Position numbers and translations under genes: made by a program. This document shows, in pieces, positions 11,065-20,535 of a stretch of 64,000 nucleotides of DNA; within the stretch, counting starts at the first letter, position 1, and each line of letters begins with the position of its first letter. Origin of the DNA: Arion vulgaris (taxonomy: Eukaryota > Mollusca > Gastropoda > Stylommatophora > Arionidae). The stretch spans positions 50,696,363 to 50,760,362 of the forward strand of contig CM036756.1 of the NCBI GenBank assembly GCA_020796225.1, in the 5' to 3' direction. The notes below the pieces were generated by a model. It searched no databases. It was not told the DNA's origin and was given only the letters and a program-made list of their open reading frames with translations.

Positions 11065-12147
11065 GCATGGAGTGCCCGCAGAGGGGCACTTGCGCCCCCT
11101 GGATTGCTTGAAAATAGTCAAATAATGTTACTTTCATTACTACTCCTTGTACAAAGTACAAAGAATTTAATGAATGTGCCAGAAACCATACCAGCTCAGC
11201 ATGGCATCGTGGGTCTCAACAAGAGCTGTTCAAGTTGATCTTCCAGAAGTCCAACTGCAAGTTCAAAACCTGCTCAGTGTAGTAAAACTTCACCGAGGTG
11301 ATTCCGATAACTATTTCAGGGATATTTTTGAGAAAACAGTACAACTCGCACAGAAAGTGGATATTGAACTGATTATCCCAAGACATTGTGGAAGACAAAA
11401 GCATCGAAGTAATCCGGGAACCATAAGTGTTGAAGAGTACTTCAGACAAACAGTTTACATTCCATACTTAGATTCTCTAATTAACTCAATGGAGAGTCGA
11501 TTTTGTGAAGCCAACAGTGCACAATTTAACTTAGCGTTGCTACATCCTTCGAAATTGTGCAAACTGAATCGTCAAACAGTTTAAGGATATAATGTCTACT
11601 ATTAATCAGGTATACCACATTGGTAATTTTGAAACTGAAGCCTTTGTTGGTTTGTTTTTGGGAAAACGCGAGAATACAAAAGTAGCCAAGATTTCATCGA
11701 CTTGTTACCTTTTACAAAGTTTTATCCGAGTGTCAGGTATGCCTTACTAGTTTTGCTAACATTACCAGCAACAACATGTACGCTTTTAGATCTACAATGT
11801 CAGATGAACGTCTGTCTGGATTGTGCATGTTAAGCGTACACAGAGACAAAGTGAACTGCAACAAAAAGACTTTATGGACAAAATTGTAGATATGTTTGGT
11901 AGCGATAACAGACGACTCCAGTTCTTGTTTAAAGAATACATTTTATTTTAAATTTATGTTGTAATATTTTTGGTTATATACATATATTGTGTTCATAAAA
12001 ATTTTGTTGCTACAGTATGCCCTTCATTACTACAATGTCCTGTCCGTTCGTTCACAATACAAATACGCTACAGTAAATTAAAACTACATTAAAACATTAC
12101 TAAAAATATTTTGCCCCCTCCCTAGAAAATTTTCTGCGGGCGCCTCT
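11065..12147 (+). mobile_element. Short hAT element inserted in Gypsy pol
   Basis: Bounded by an 8-bp target-site duplication GGAGGTGG at 11057-11064 and 12148-12155. The inner ends carry imperfect inverted repeats: GGAGTGCCCGCAGA near the left edge, and AGAGGCGCCCGCAGA read inward from the right edge. It splits the Gypsy polyprotein between RNase H and integrase. At 1083 bp it is internally deleted relative to an autonomous hAT (3-4 kb). Confidence 0.8.
11170..11950 (+). pseudogene. hAT transposase remnant (ZMYM1/THAP0-like group)
   Basis: The frame at 11174-11584 contains IPRHCGRQKHRSN, then SVEEYFRQTVYIPYLDSLINSMESRF. The CGRQ..R...P....EEYFR...IP.LD....L..RF pattern is characteristic of the C-terminal half of hAT transposases related to ZMYM1 and the 52-kDa repressor proteins. 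A degraded dimerisation region follows (MSDERLSGLCMLSVHRDKVN near 11800-11860). No N-terminal zinc finger or catalytic D/D segment remains. Cut-and-paste transposition enzyme, non-functional here. Confidence 0.75.
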
Positions 12148-12155
12148 GGAGGTGG

Positions 12156-13755
12156 GGTGAAGTTAATTAGATTAATCCCAATATCCTCAGACGACACCTC
12201 ACACTCTGTTTCGTCCAGTGGGACAGGTAAGGGATACCGAGACAAGAAATCCGCATTCTTGTTTAATGCACCTCTACGATGTTTGATCTGATAATCAAAG
12301 ACAGCCATCTGGGATAACCATCTCTGCTCAATAGCCCCTAATTGTGCATGATTAGAGAATGTAAGACCTTTATTATCTGTGTAAACAGTAACTTTATTTC
12401 CCATGAGATAGGAACGAAATTTCTCAGTGACCGCCCATTTCAACCCCAATAACTCCAATTTGAAACTACTCTTGATGTTTTTTTCTTCTTTACGAAGAGT
12501 CCTACTAGCATAAGCTATTACTTTACTGTGATCATCTTGTTTCTGGCTCAAAACTACACCTAGACCACTATAAGACGCATCAATATCCAAGATGAATGGT
12601 TTACTAAAATCGGGAAACCCCAAAATAGGTGCGGATATCAATTTAGTTTGGAGGGTCCGAAAGGAACTCTCACAATCACTTTTCCCAATGAAAATCAGAC
12701 AAGCCTTTTGTCCTATGTCGGTCTGTTCCTCTAGGTAAGCCAGAAATATGACTCTCATTCACCAAATCCAGTAGAGGTTTAGCAACATGTGAAAACCTGG
12801 GGATAAATTTTCTATAATACCCAGCCATACCCAGAAAGGCCCTCACTTGCTTCACACTAGTGGGTGTGCTAAGATCCCGTATGGATGAGACTTTGGATTG
12901 CTGAGTTGCGATGCCACTTCCGGAAATAGTATGACCTAAAAAATCAACTGAATCTTTACAGAAAACACATTTGGCAGGATTAACTTTTAGTCCTATTGAT
13001 CTTATTCTCTCCAACACGTTTCCTAAACGAATCAAATGGTCATCAAAATTAGCAGAAAAAAATCAACATATCATCCAAGTATACTAAAAGAGATTTGAAC
13101 ATAAAATCATTCATAGAATTTTGCATCAATCGCTGAAAAGTTCCCGCGGAATTAGTTAAACCCATTGGCATCCTCGTATATTCGTACAACCCAAAGGACG
13201 TACAAAAAGCAGTTTTATCGATATCCTCCTGTCTCATGACCACCTGGTAATAACCACTAGTCAAATCAAGAGTGGAAAACAATTTAGCACCATTTAACGA
13301 ATCTAGATAGTCGTCGGTGCGAGGCAGGGGGTACGCATCCTTAATAGTCTTCCTGTTCAACTCACGATAGTCCACACAGAGGTGCAGGGATCCATTCTTC
13401 TTTTTAACTAAAACAACTGGTGCAGCCCAGGGGCTAACGCTCTCACGAATGACCTGTTTCTATAGGAGATCCAAAATATGGTTCTGCACCTCTGTATAAA
13501 ACGCGGGTGGGATTCGCCTGTTTGGTAACTTAATGGGGTTGGTATCCTGTAAACGGATCTGGTGCTGAATCCTGTCGGCATAACCCACATCAGAATCATT
13601 ATACGAGAACACGTCATAATAACTACATAAAAGAGATAACATAGCAGCTTTTTGAACAGCAGACCCATACATATGACGAAGGTCAAATCGGCTCGAACCA
13701 ATGTGTATATTCGAGGAACCAACCAACCCAAACCTTTCTCCACCAGATACTGCAC
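12156..13755 (-). pseudogene. Gypsy reverse transcriptase and RNase H
   Basis: Copies element RNA to DNA. In minus-strand order: RT entry VDYRELNRKTIKDAYPLP (about 13375-13320); LDLTSGYYQV; the F-G-L-Y-EYTRMPMGLTNSAGTFQ block; and the catalytic box VYLDDMLIF (YLDD codons at 13081-13070). A frameshift in an A-rich run near 13055 follows, then GLKVNPAKCVF..D.V.FLGH and AFLGMAGYYRKFI. RNase H follows with ILDIDASYSGLGVVLSQ and TDNKGLTF, ending in HRRGALNKNADFLSRYP (12258-12235 region). Breaks: a frameshift near 12,710-12,760 and near 13,400-13,460. Standard Gypsy order places this before integrase. Confidence 0.92.
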
Positions 13756-14926
13756 ATTCCACAGAAGTCGCAGAAATGATATTATATTTCATGTCACCAG
13801 TAGAATCAACCCCGCAAATATCTCCTACCACTGTTCCATTGGACAGTAAAATATCCTCATTGGTAATATTCATAACATGAACAGCACAAATCCCCTTATA
13901 AAAACCAGTCACAGTATTGCAACACACAATACCCTTTCGTAATAATGAACGGTTAGATTCAAAAATAACCTGTCGACCCATGTCATTCCCACCCTTAACT
14001 CTGACCCAGACTACACCCAAAGAACTCGCTCTAATAAGTGATTTCCTTCCCTTAGCAGACCAAATAAAGGCTGGAAGAGAGGACGGCACAACTTTCTTGG
14101 GTACTGACCGTACCGGGGAATCAAGAATAGGTTGAAACAACCGCAATCGGCTAAGGATATTAGTACCAATGATGGCATCAAGAATAGGTTGAAACACCCT
14201 CAATCGGCTAAGGATATTAGTACCAATGATGGCATCAAGAATAGGCTGAAACACCCTCAATCGGCTAAGGATATTAGTACCAATGATGGCATCAAGAATA
14301 GGCTGAAACACCCTCAATCGGCTAAGGATATTAGTACCAATGATGGCATCAAGAATAGGCTGAAACACCCTCAATCGGCTAAGGATATTAGTACCAATGA
14401 TGGCATCAAGAATAGGCTGAAACACCCTCAATCGGCTAAGGATATTAGTACCAATGATGGCATCAAGAATAGGCTGAAACAACCGCAATCGGCTAAGGAT
14501 ATTAGTACCAATTATGGCATCAAGAATAGGTTGAAACACCCTCAATCGGCTAAGGATATTAGTACCAATGATGGCATCAAGAATAGGTTGAAACACCCTC
14601 AATCGGCTAAGGATATTAGTACCAATGATGGCATCAAGAATAGGCTGAAACACCCTCAATCGGCTAAGGATATTAGTACCAATGATGGCATCAAGAATAG
14701 GCTGAAACACCCTCAATCGGCTAAGGATATTAGTACCAATGATGGCATCAAGAATAGGCTGAAACACCCTCAATCGGCTAAGGATATTAGTACCAATGAT
14801 GGCCTGATAATCACAATTGTTTTGAGAAGGAGTGTCTTTAAAAATATAAAACCCACAATCCCTTAGATAAGTACTATAGATCTCGATGTTAACAATTACA
14901 TGCCTAAGTAAGAATTTGAAGTCCAT
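13460..14926 (-). CDS. Gypsy protease C-terminus and RT N-terminus, 488-codon open frame with tandem repeats
   Basis: A long uninterrupted frame. Its first part continues the retropepsin domain whose DTG active site (codons 15028-15020, CLIDTGSQVS) sits upstream, separated by an in-frame stop at 14939-14937. Codons 46-273 or so are 12 copies of a 19-residue unit beginning AIIGTNILSRL. IIGTNIL is the conserved C-terminal (hydrophobic-G) motif of retropepsins, normally present once. After the array comes the pre-RT linker and the start of the RT domain (LPNRRIPPAFYTEVQNHILDLL). Remarkably the repeats keep the frame open on both strands. Confidence 0.8.
   Translation of the reverse strand: MDFKFLLRHVIVNIEIYSTYLRDCGFYIFKDTPSQNNCDYQAIIGTNILSRLRVFQPILDAIIGTNILSRLRVFQPILDAIIGTNILSRLRVFQPILDAIIGTNILSRLRVFQPILDAIIGTNILSRLRVFQPILDAIIGTNILSRLRLFQPILDAIIGTNILSRLRVFQPILDAIIGTNILSRLRVFQPILDAIIGTNILSRLRVFQPILDAIIGTNILSRLRVFQPILDAIIGTNILSRLRVFQPILDAIIGTNILSRLRLFQPILDSPVRSVPKKVVPSSLPAFIWSAKGRKSLIRASSLGVVWVRVKGGNDMGRQVIFESNRSLLRKGIVCCNTVTGFYKGICAVHVMNITNEDILLSNGTVVGDICGVDSTGDMKYNIISATSVECAVSGGERFGLVGSSNIHIGSSRFDLRHMYGSAVQKAAMLSLLCSYYDVFSYNDSDVGYADRIQHQIRLQDTNPIKLPNRRIPPAFYTEVQNHILDLL
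14120..14803. repeat. 57-bp minisatellite, 12 copies, inside Gypsy pro
   Basis: Unit ATCAAGAATAGGCTGAAACA...ACCAATGATGGC, 57 bp, exactly 12 tandem copies = 684 bp. Copies differ at a few sites: AGGTTG versus AGGCTG, CAACCGC versus CACCCTC, and one AATTATGG. Copies 1 and 7 carry CAACCGC and copies 2, 8 and 9 carry AGGTTG, so a six-unit block seems to have been duplicated (higher-order structure). In minus-strand frame each unit encodes 19 residues. Confidence 0.95.
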
Positions 14927-15078
14927 TTGCAGCTTTTAACTGCACCAATTATCCCCGTTTAACATAGACTCCGGAAAAAACATGCGAAAGGAACTCTCCG
15001 TGAGAGCCGAAACTTGAGAACCTGTGTCAATAAGACACCTAAAAACACTTCCCCCTATCAAACATTTTTAGCAAGTGA

Positions 15079-16017
15079 TCACCTACCAATGTCGGTCCGG
15101 GCCCTGACATCTGGCACCCAGGGCCGTGCCCTTCTCCCTGAGTGGCGCTCGTTTAAAATGTGAACCCTACAAGTGTCCACACTATGGCCATCCCGACCAC
15201 ATCGAGAGCAGCGGGGGGATAGTCGATGTCCCCCGTCGCCAGCCTGGAGGCGGTGTTGTGTCTGATTTTCGCCCTGAAACCGGGAGTCAAAGGCTGCAGG
15301 ACGATTTCGGAACTGTTGATGGTGATCAATGGGAGTCCCATTACTCCCCGAGGTCATGGTTACTCTAGACTCTAGGTCACCCATGCGACGTTGGAGAAGG
15401 CGTAATTGTGAGCCCATCTCAGCCTCTGTACCGGGGATGGGATTCGATTCCCACCGCAAGGCAGCGTCGCGGCAATGCAGGAATGTGGTGGTTGGGGCAC
15501 CCGCCACCTTATCCATTAACATGTTAGAACACAGTCGGCTCCTTAGGGACGCAATAAAATGATCTCTCAGGTTACTGGCATCCATGGGGACCGTTCCCTA
15601 TTGAACCTGGGCCTTGGTCACCTTCGCAAACAACTCGGCTAAGCGATGGGAGAAGTCAAGGCATGACTCTCTACCACCCTGTGATGATCTATAAAAAGCA
15701 GACAGGATATCATGGGCTGATCTATTGTCTCCAAACACACCCATAAGACCCATCAATAATTGTTCAGGATCCTGAACCGTTAACATTTGAATATGCAATT
15801 CCTTGCGAACCGCGTCCGTTACATGGTCAAATATAGCATCTACCTTATCCTGACCCTCAAGCTCATAATATCTCCAAATTAGGCGGATGCCTCTTGCGAA
15901 GTCATCCACGGTAGGTCCATCAACGACTCCAAATGTTCGTATGGGTCTGCAGGGTGGACGAGGACAGGGCCACTGAGAGGGAGGTAACAATGCAGAAACA
16001 CCTTGCCAATTATGTCC
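15079..16017 (-). pseudogene. Gypsy gag, main part with CCHC zinc knuckle
   Basis: Capsid/nucleocapsid polyprotein. Capsid-like segment 15990-15601 (WRYYELEGQDKVDAIFDHVT...FYRSSQGGRESCLDFSHRLAEL), then after one in-frame TAG (15600-15598) a second segment 15585-15079 in the same frame. That segment contains LRDHFIASL.S.L and the nucleocapsid zinc knuckle CSRCGRDGHSVDTC (C-x2-C-x4-H-x4-C) near its end. The N-terminus is displaced to 19887-19764 by the 3.7-kb hAT insertion. Higher GC than the surrounding DNA. Confidence 0.85.
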
Positions 16018-16025
16018 GACCTGTG

Positions 16026-19000
16026 CAGAGCCGGATTAGCATAGTAGCAGAAGTAGCAAATGCTACGGGCACCGCGCTTTGGGGGCGCCTCTGGAGCTAA
16101 GTTGTCACTAGTCATAAACAAGGAACCAAGTTTGGGAGGTGGGTAATAATTTCCCCTTTCATTTTTTTTTTATTGAGGTTAGGGCCAAGGTCATGTTTAC
16201 TCAATTTCGGACTTAATTGGGCGGTCACACTGAGCTCATTAACAACGTAACAGTTTTTTACTTTTTTGTATAGGAGTGTCTCTTGTGTGCACACGCTTCT
16301 AATAAACGAAAACTTGAAAGCTTGAACAAAAGAACAATTAAATTTGACTCATAACCCAGTTCAAGTCTCTGTTCGTTCAGTAGTTTTGCGCGCGAAACTT
16401 AGTTTAAAATAAATGCAAGTGGGCGTATGAAATATTGTTCTAAGACATGAGCAGATCTGGTCACTCCTAAATAAATTTCATGTCATTCACGTTTTTGTGA
16501 GAAACTGTTTTGCACTCGACTAGATGTCCCAGAAAATAATGGAGGAGGGCCAAATGATTAAACAGAAAACTTGGACACACTTAAAAGGAGCCGCAACAAG
16601 AAGCCGCAACACAGAGCTGCATAATTTTAGAGAAGCACACAAACGGACACATAGAGTAATTTTTTATTTGTTCTGCTAACTTTGAATGTATTTAAATCCT
16701 CCCATCTTGTTATTTTATTATTATTTTATTTTACATAGCTAATTTTATGTTTCAGTGAGAAATTAATTTTTAAAAATAGTTTCTATCATTTTCGTTTTCA
16801 ATGAATTCAAATGTTTTAAATCAGAGTTATAGTCATGTTAAGTGGTTAAATTACGAAGCACCCTGTATATAATATATCATCATGAGTAAATTGTTATATC
16901 ATAAAACGCTGTCCAAACTTTCACATTTATATGTTATATTAGTAGAAAGTAGAAGAATTACATTTTATTTGTAAATTCATTTTCTCTTCCCAGATTGAGA
17001 TAGACATGAGCAGCAGAGCCAGAGATACGGGTCGACATTACGCTTCTGGAAGTGCAAAGCGTAAAGCACAAGATGAAAAGGAAAAATATAACCAAGTTCT
17101 TGTATAAAAAACACGCAAGCTGTCTGAATTTTTTAATGTCGTGTGTAATGGTGCTGAACCCGAAATCGAAGCAGAAAATATAAAAGTCGCGTCTCACAGT
17201 ATAGTAGATGAAGATAGTGATATAGAACAATCATCATTACCAATATTAAGATCAGCAACTCTTCACGATTTAGCCACATTTTCCACAAGACAAACTGAAG
17301 TCGAATGTACAGCAAGTCCTTCCAATTTAGCCATATCATTTTCAAGCCAAAGAGAGGCAGAAAGCACAGCACATGCTTCCAATGTAGCAACATCTTCTAC
17401 AAGCCAAAGCACAACGAAAATAAAATGTACTCCAACGATATTGGAGAATGGCCAATCAACTTCAATCGAGATTATTGGATTGCAAAAGGAAGCAGCGAAG
17501 TGCAACATATGAACAGTGATTTCTTGTCTTCCAAAAAAAAACATACGATAAAGAAAACAATCCACGAATTTGTCGAAAATCGTTTTTCACATATACACAT
17601 AAACCAACAAACAAAACTCATGTGAGAGATTGGTTGTGTTATTCAGAAACTAAAGGACAACTTTTCTGTTTTGTTTGCAAAGTTACTGATTCAGACTGTT
17701 CGTCACGGTTTACGAAGAAGGATTTGACGATTGGAAAAACGCAAATAATTTGTTAAAAAGACATGAAGAAAGCACCTCCCATAGACAAGCGATAATTTCT
17801 CTGTTAGTTTGCAAAAAGAAAGATGCTCGTGTCGATTCTCAACTTGTAAGCCAAATTGAGACCGAACAAACATATTGGCGGACACTTTTGGAGCGAATTA
17901 CTTCAGTAATCAATTTTTTGCAGAACGAGGTCTTGCATTTCGGGTAGGGATGAAATTATTGGTTCACCTAATAATGGAAATTATTTAGGTTTGTTGGAAT
18001 TAATAGCCAAATTTGACATTTTTTTGGCTCAGCATATAAATACTTATGCAAATAAAGGAAAGGGACATACATCATACTTATCAAAAACAACATGTGAGAA
18101 ATTTATCCATCTAATTGCATCAAGCTTACTGGATCATATTATTTGCGAAATTAAGAAATGCAAGTACTATTCCGTATCACTGGACTCTACTCAAGACATT
18201 TCGCATGTGGACCAACTCACTCTAATAGTGCGCTATGTGTTACCATCTGGACCAGTGGAAAGGTTTGTGAAGTTCTTGGATATGGAAGGTCATACTGCTG
18301 AACAACTCGCCCAAAGTTTACTTGATTTTTTTAAAAGGGAAAAAGGCATTGATATCAAAGACTGTCGCGGTCAAAGCTATGACAATGCCAGCAACATGAT
18401 GGGAAATACAACGGCTTACAAGCACGCATTAAGGAGATAAATAAGTACGCAGAATACATTCCCTGCTTTGCACATTCACTGAATTTGGTTGCGAAGTGTG
18501 CTGCAGAATGTTGTATAGAAGCATCCATTTTATTCGATTTTGTTGAAAGTCTCTATACATTCTTTTCCGCTTCTACCTATCGATGGGGCATTCTTACAAA
18601 AGCACTGGAAGATACAGGTTCAAAACTCCCGACTTTGAAGAGACTGTCGGACACCAGGTGGTCTTCCCGAGCTGATGCGACAAAAGCACTTTTATGTGGT
18701 TTTACCATTATCAAACAAGTTTTGGATGACATCTCAAATAACATGGATCAAAAAGGTAGAGTGTCGTAATCAAGCGTATGGGCTAGTTTTGGAGATGAGT
18801 AAGTTGGAAACGGGAATAGTTAGCATTTTATGGAACGGAATTCTAGAACGCTTGCAAGCGTCTAGCGCTTCATTACAGTCACCTGATCAAGACCTTAACA
18901 CGGGATATGCTCTTTATGAATCGTTACACGGTACGTTCAAGCAATGCGGCCTACATTTTCAGATATTGAGGCCAAAGCCAAAATCCTGACTCACTGTCAA

Positions 19001-19755
19001 GAATATCAGCAACAAACTTCACGACGACGCAAGCGAAATACTAAGTACGACGATTTTAGTGGCTCTACTACGCTCGATGAAGTTGTAGAAAATCAAACAC
19101 CAAACAAAAATTTGAAAGTCAGGTGTTTATTGTCATAATTGATAATGTACTCTCTGCCTTAGCTAAACGCATGGAAGCGTACCATAGAGTGACTGATGTA
19201 TTTGGAACATTTCGGTAGTTAAAATCTCTTACAGCAGAAGAGATCTTGAAAAGAACTCAAAATATTGTCAGCTCTTACCAAGAGGATTTGGAAGAAAGCC
19301 TGGCGACGAACTTCTGCAGTTCGCTGAACTTCTTAAAACTAATGTAGCTGCTGCTATTAGCAACGAAAAGAATGAGGCCCTTGAACTGCAATTTTATAAA
19401 CTTATAATGGAAAATTCATTAGAGTCGTGTTTCCCAAATGTAGAAATAGTCTTACAAATTTACTTGTCTTTAATGATTACTAACTGCAGCGGAGAACGTT
19501 CTTTTTCAACATTAAAGCGTATAAAAGTGAGTTAAGAAACATGATGGGACAAGATCGTCTAAATAACCTCACCTTAATGAACATTGAATGTAATTTACTT
19601 AGAAAAATTGATTTGTCTAGTATTATCTCTAAATTTGCTCACATTAAATCGAGACAAGTTTGTTTGTAAAATTTATGTTTTATTATTTATTATCATACAA
19701 ACTTAGGCCCCAGCGCAAATTTGCTACGGGCCCGCGCTGGTCTAATCCGGCTCTG
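16026..19755 (+). mobile_element. hAT transposon (ZMYM1-like) inserted in Gypsy gag
   Basis: Perfect 14-bp terminal inverted repeats CAGAGCCGGATTAG / CTAATCCGGCTCTG and a perfect 8-bp target-site duplication GACCTGTG (16018-16025 and 19756-19763). Length 3730 bp, as expected for an autonomous hAT. It carries a nearly complete but frameshifted transposase on +. The intact duplication shows it is younger than the Gypsy copy it interrupts. Confidence 0.95.
17006..19669 (+). pseudogene. hAT transposase, ZMYM1-like, broken
   Basis: Starts at ATG 17006, right after an acceptor-like TTTCTCTTCCCAG, hinting at a 5' UTR intron. Visible parts: S/T-rich N-terminus; TTF-type zinc finger (RDWLCYSETKGQLFCFVC near 17620-17690); HNGNYLGLLELIAKFD-like segment; the YYSVSLDSTQDISHVDQLT block with catalytic Asp (about 18165-18220); KDCRGQSYDNASNMMG with second Asp (about 18357-18405); and SASTYRWG plus LSDTRWSSRADA. 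The C-terminal dimerisation region reads CSGERSFSTLKRIK (near 19487-19530), ending at TAA 19669. At least six stops or frameshifts (for example 17105, 17512, 18440, 18770). Confidence 0.88.
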
Positions 19756-19763
19756 GACCTGTG

Positions 19764-19887
19764 TCGAAGGATCGAACATTTGGAGTGCGGTTGCCACTGA
19801 TTCGGAAGGTGCCACCTCCACCACGACATCTTCGACGAGTTTTCCACCCCTTGTGTTTCTGTGAGCTATCACCAACAAATTATCCAA
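19764..19887 (-). pseudogene. Gypsy gag N-terminal piece beyond hAT insertion
   Basis: Minus-strand frame with GGKLVEDVVVEVAPSESVAT and ALQMFDPST directly abutting the right target-site duplication of the hAT element. The reading phase continues into the gag frame at 16017, so before the insertion gag was one frame. The region upstream on the minus strand (19,890-20,530) would hold leader and LTR, but I could not delimit an LTR. Confidence 0.7.
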
Positions 19888-20159
19888 ATTGGCAGCACAA
19901 ATTTATATATATAGAAATCAATTATTAATCGACAAGAAATACAATCTATACCGATATATATATATAGTCTGAAATAAAAACAGTTTAATTATGGTAATAA
20001 GAATACACAATATGCCGCTACCAGAGCTAACAACTGTAATAGGAATAAAAAATCCACATTAGCACATATAGGGAATTAAAAGTATGAAAGCTAGAAAATC
20101 ATCTTACTATGCAAGTAGCAGCACTCGGAAATTTAGGATGTACACATGAAATCAATGCT

Positions 20160-20225
20160 AATTATCAATGTTCAATGTGCAATGTTCAAAGTTCAATGTT
20201 CATTGTTCAATGCTCAATAGTCAAC
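20160..20225. repeat. Short minisatellite of (A)TGTTCAATG units
   Basis: About seven imperfect 9-10 bp units (TCAATGTTCAATGTGCAATG, TTCAAAGTTCAATGTTCATT and so on). Lies in the presumed leader/LTR region of the Gypsy element. Confidence 0.75.
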
Positions 20226-20384
20226 ACTTCCACGTCCAGACAGATAAACTGTGATACGTAGTAAATGAGACAGGAACTATCCAGATGCAAACACCTTATC
20301 CTCCAGTTGCAGTAGTTAGCATATTCCCATCAAAAATGTTCCATACATCCAACAGCAAAAGTCCCAACGAATAGCCAATCGTAG

Positions 20385-20500
20385 CAGAATATATGTGTAA
20401 AGTAAATCATAAAATAATTTATTCTCAAAAGAGCAACGTCCGTCTGTACTCATCCGGGTATAGAAGTATATGTAAAGGTCATTATAAATCATCCACAATG
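20385..20500. repeat. Imperfect tandem units, continued at 22.80-22.98 kb
   Basis: Units of the form GTGTAAA(T)GTCRAGTATAAA, then A..AATTTATCMTCC, occur near 20390 and 20470. After the Tc1-like insertion they recur near 22810 and 22935. The array was probably continuous before the 2.2-kb element inserted, and may belong to the Gypsy LTR or leader. Confidence 0.55.
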
Positions 20501-20535
20501 CGAAGGTCAATGACCATATGCAGAGACGAAATGTA

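Noticed and set aside
14120..14803. CRISPR-like regular array
   Set aside because: Units are contiguous with no spacers, inside a retrotransposon gene of an animal genome.
14132..14866. 244-codon plus-strand repetitive protein (KHPQSAKDISTNDGIKNRL units)
   Set aside because: Antisense shadow of the 57-bp minisatellite inside the minus-strand Gypsy protease; no independent coding evidence.
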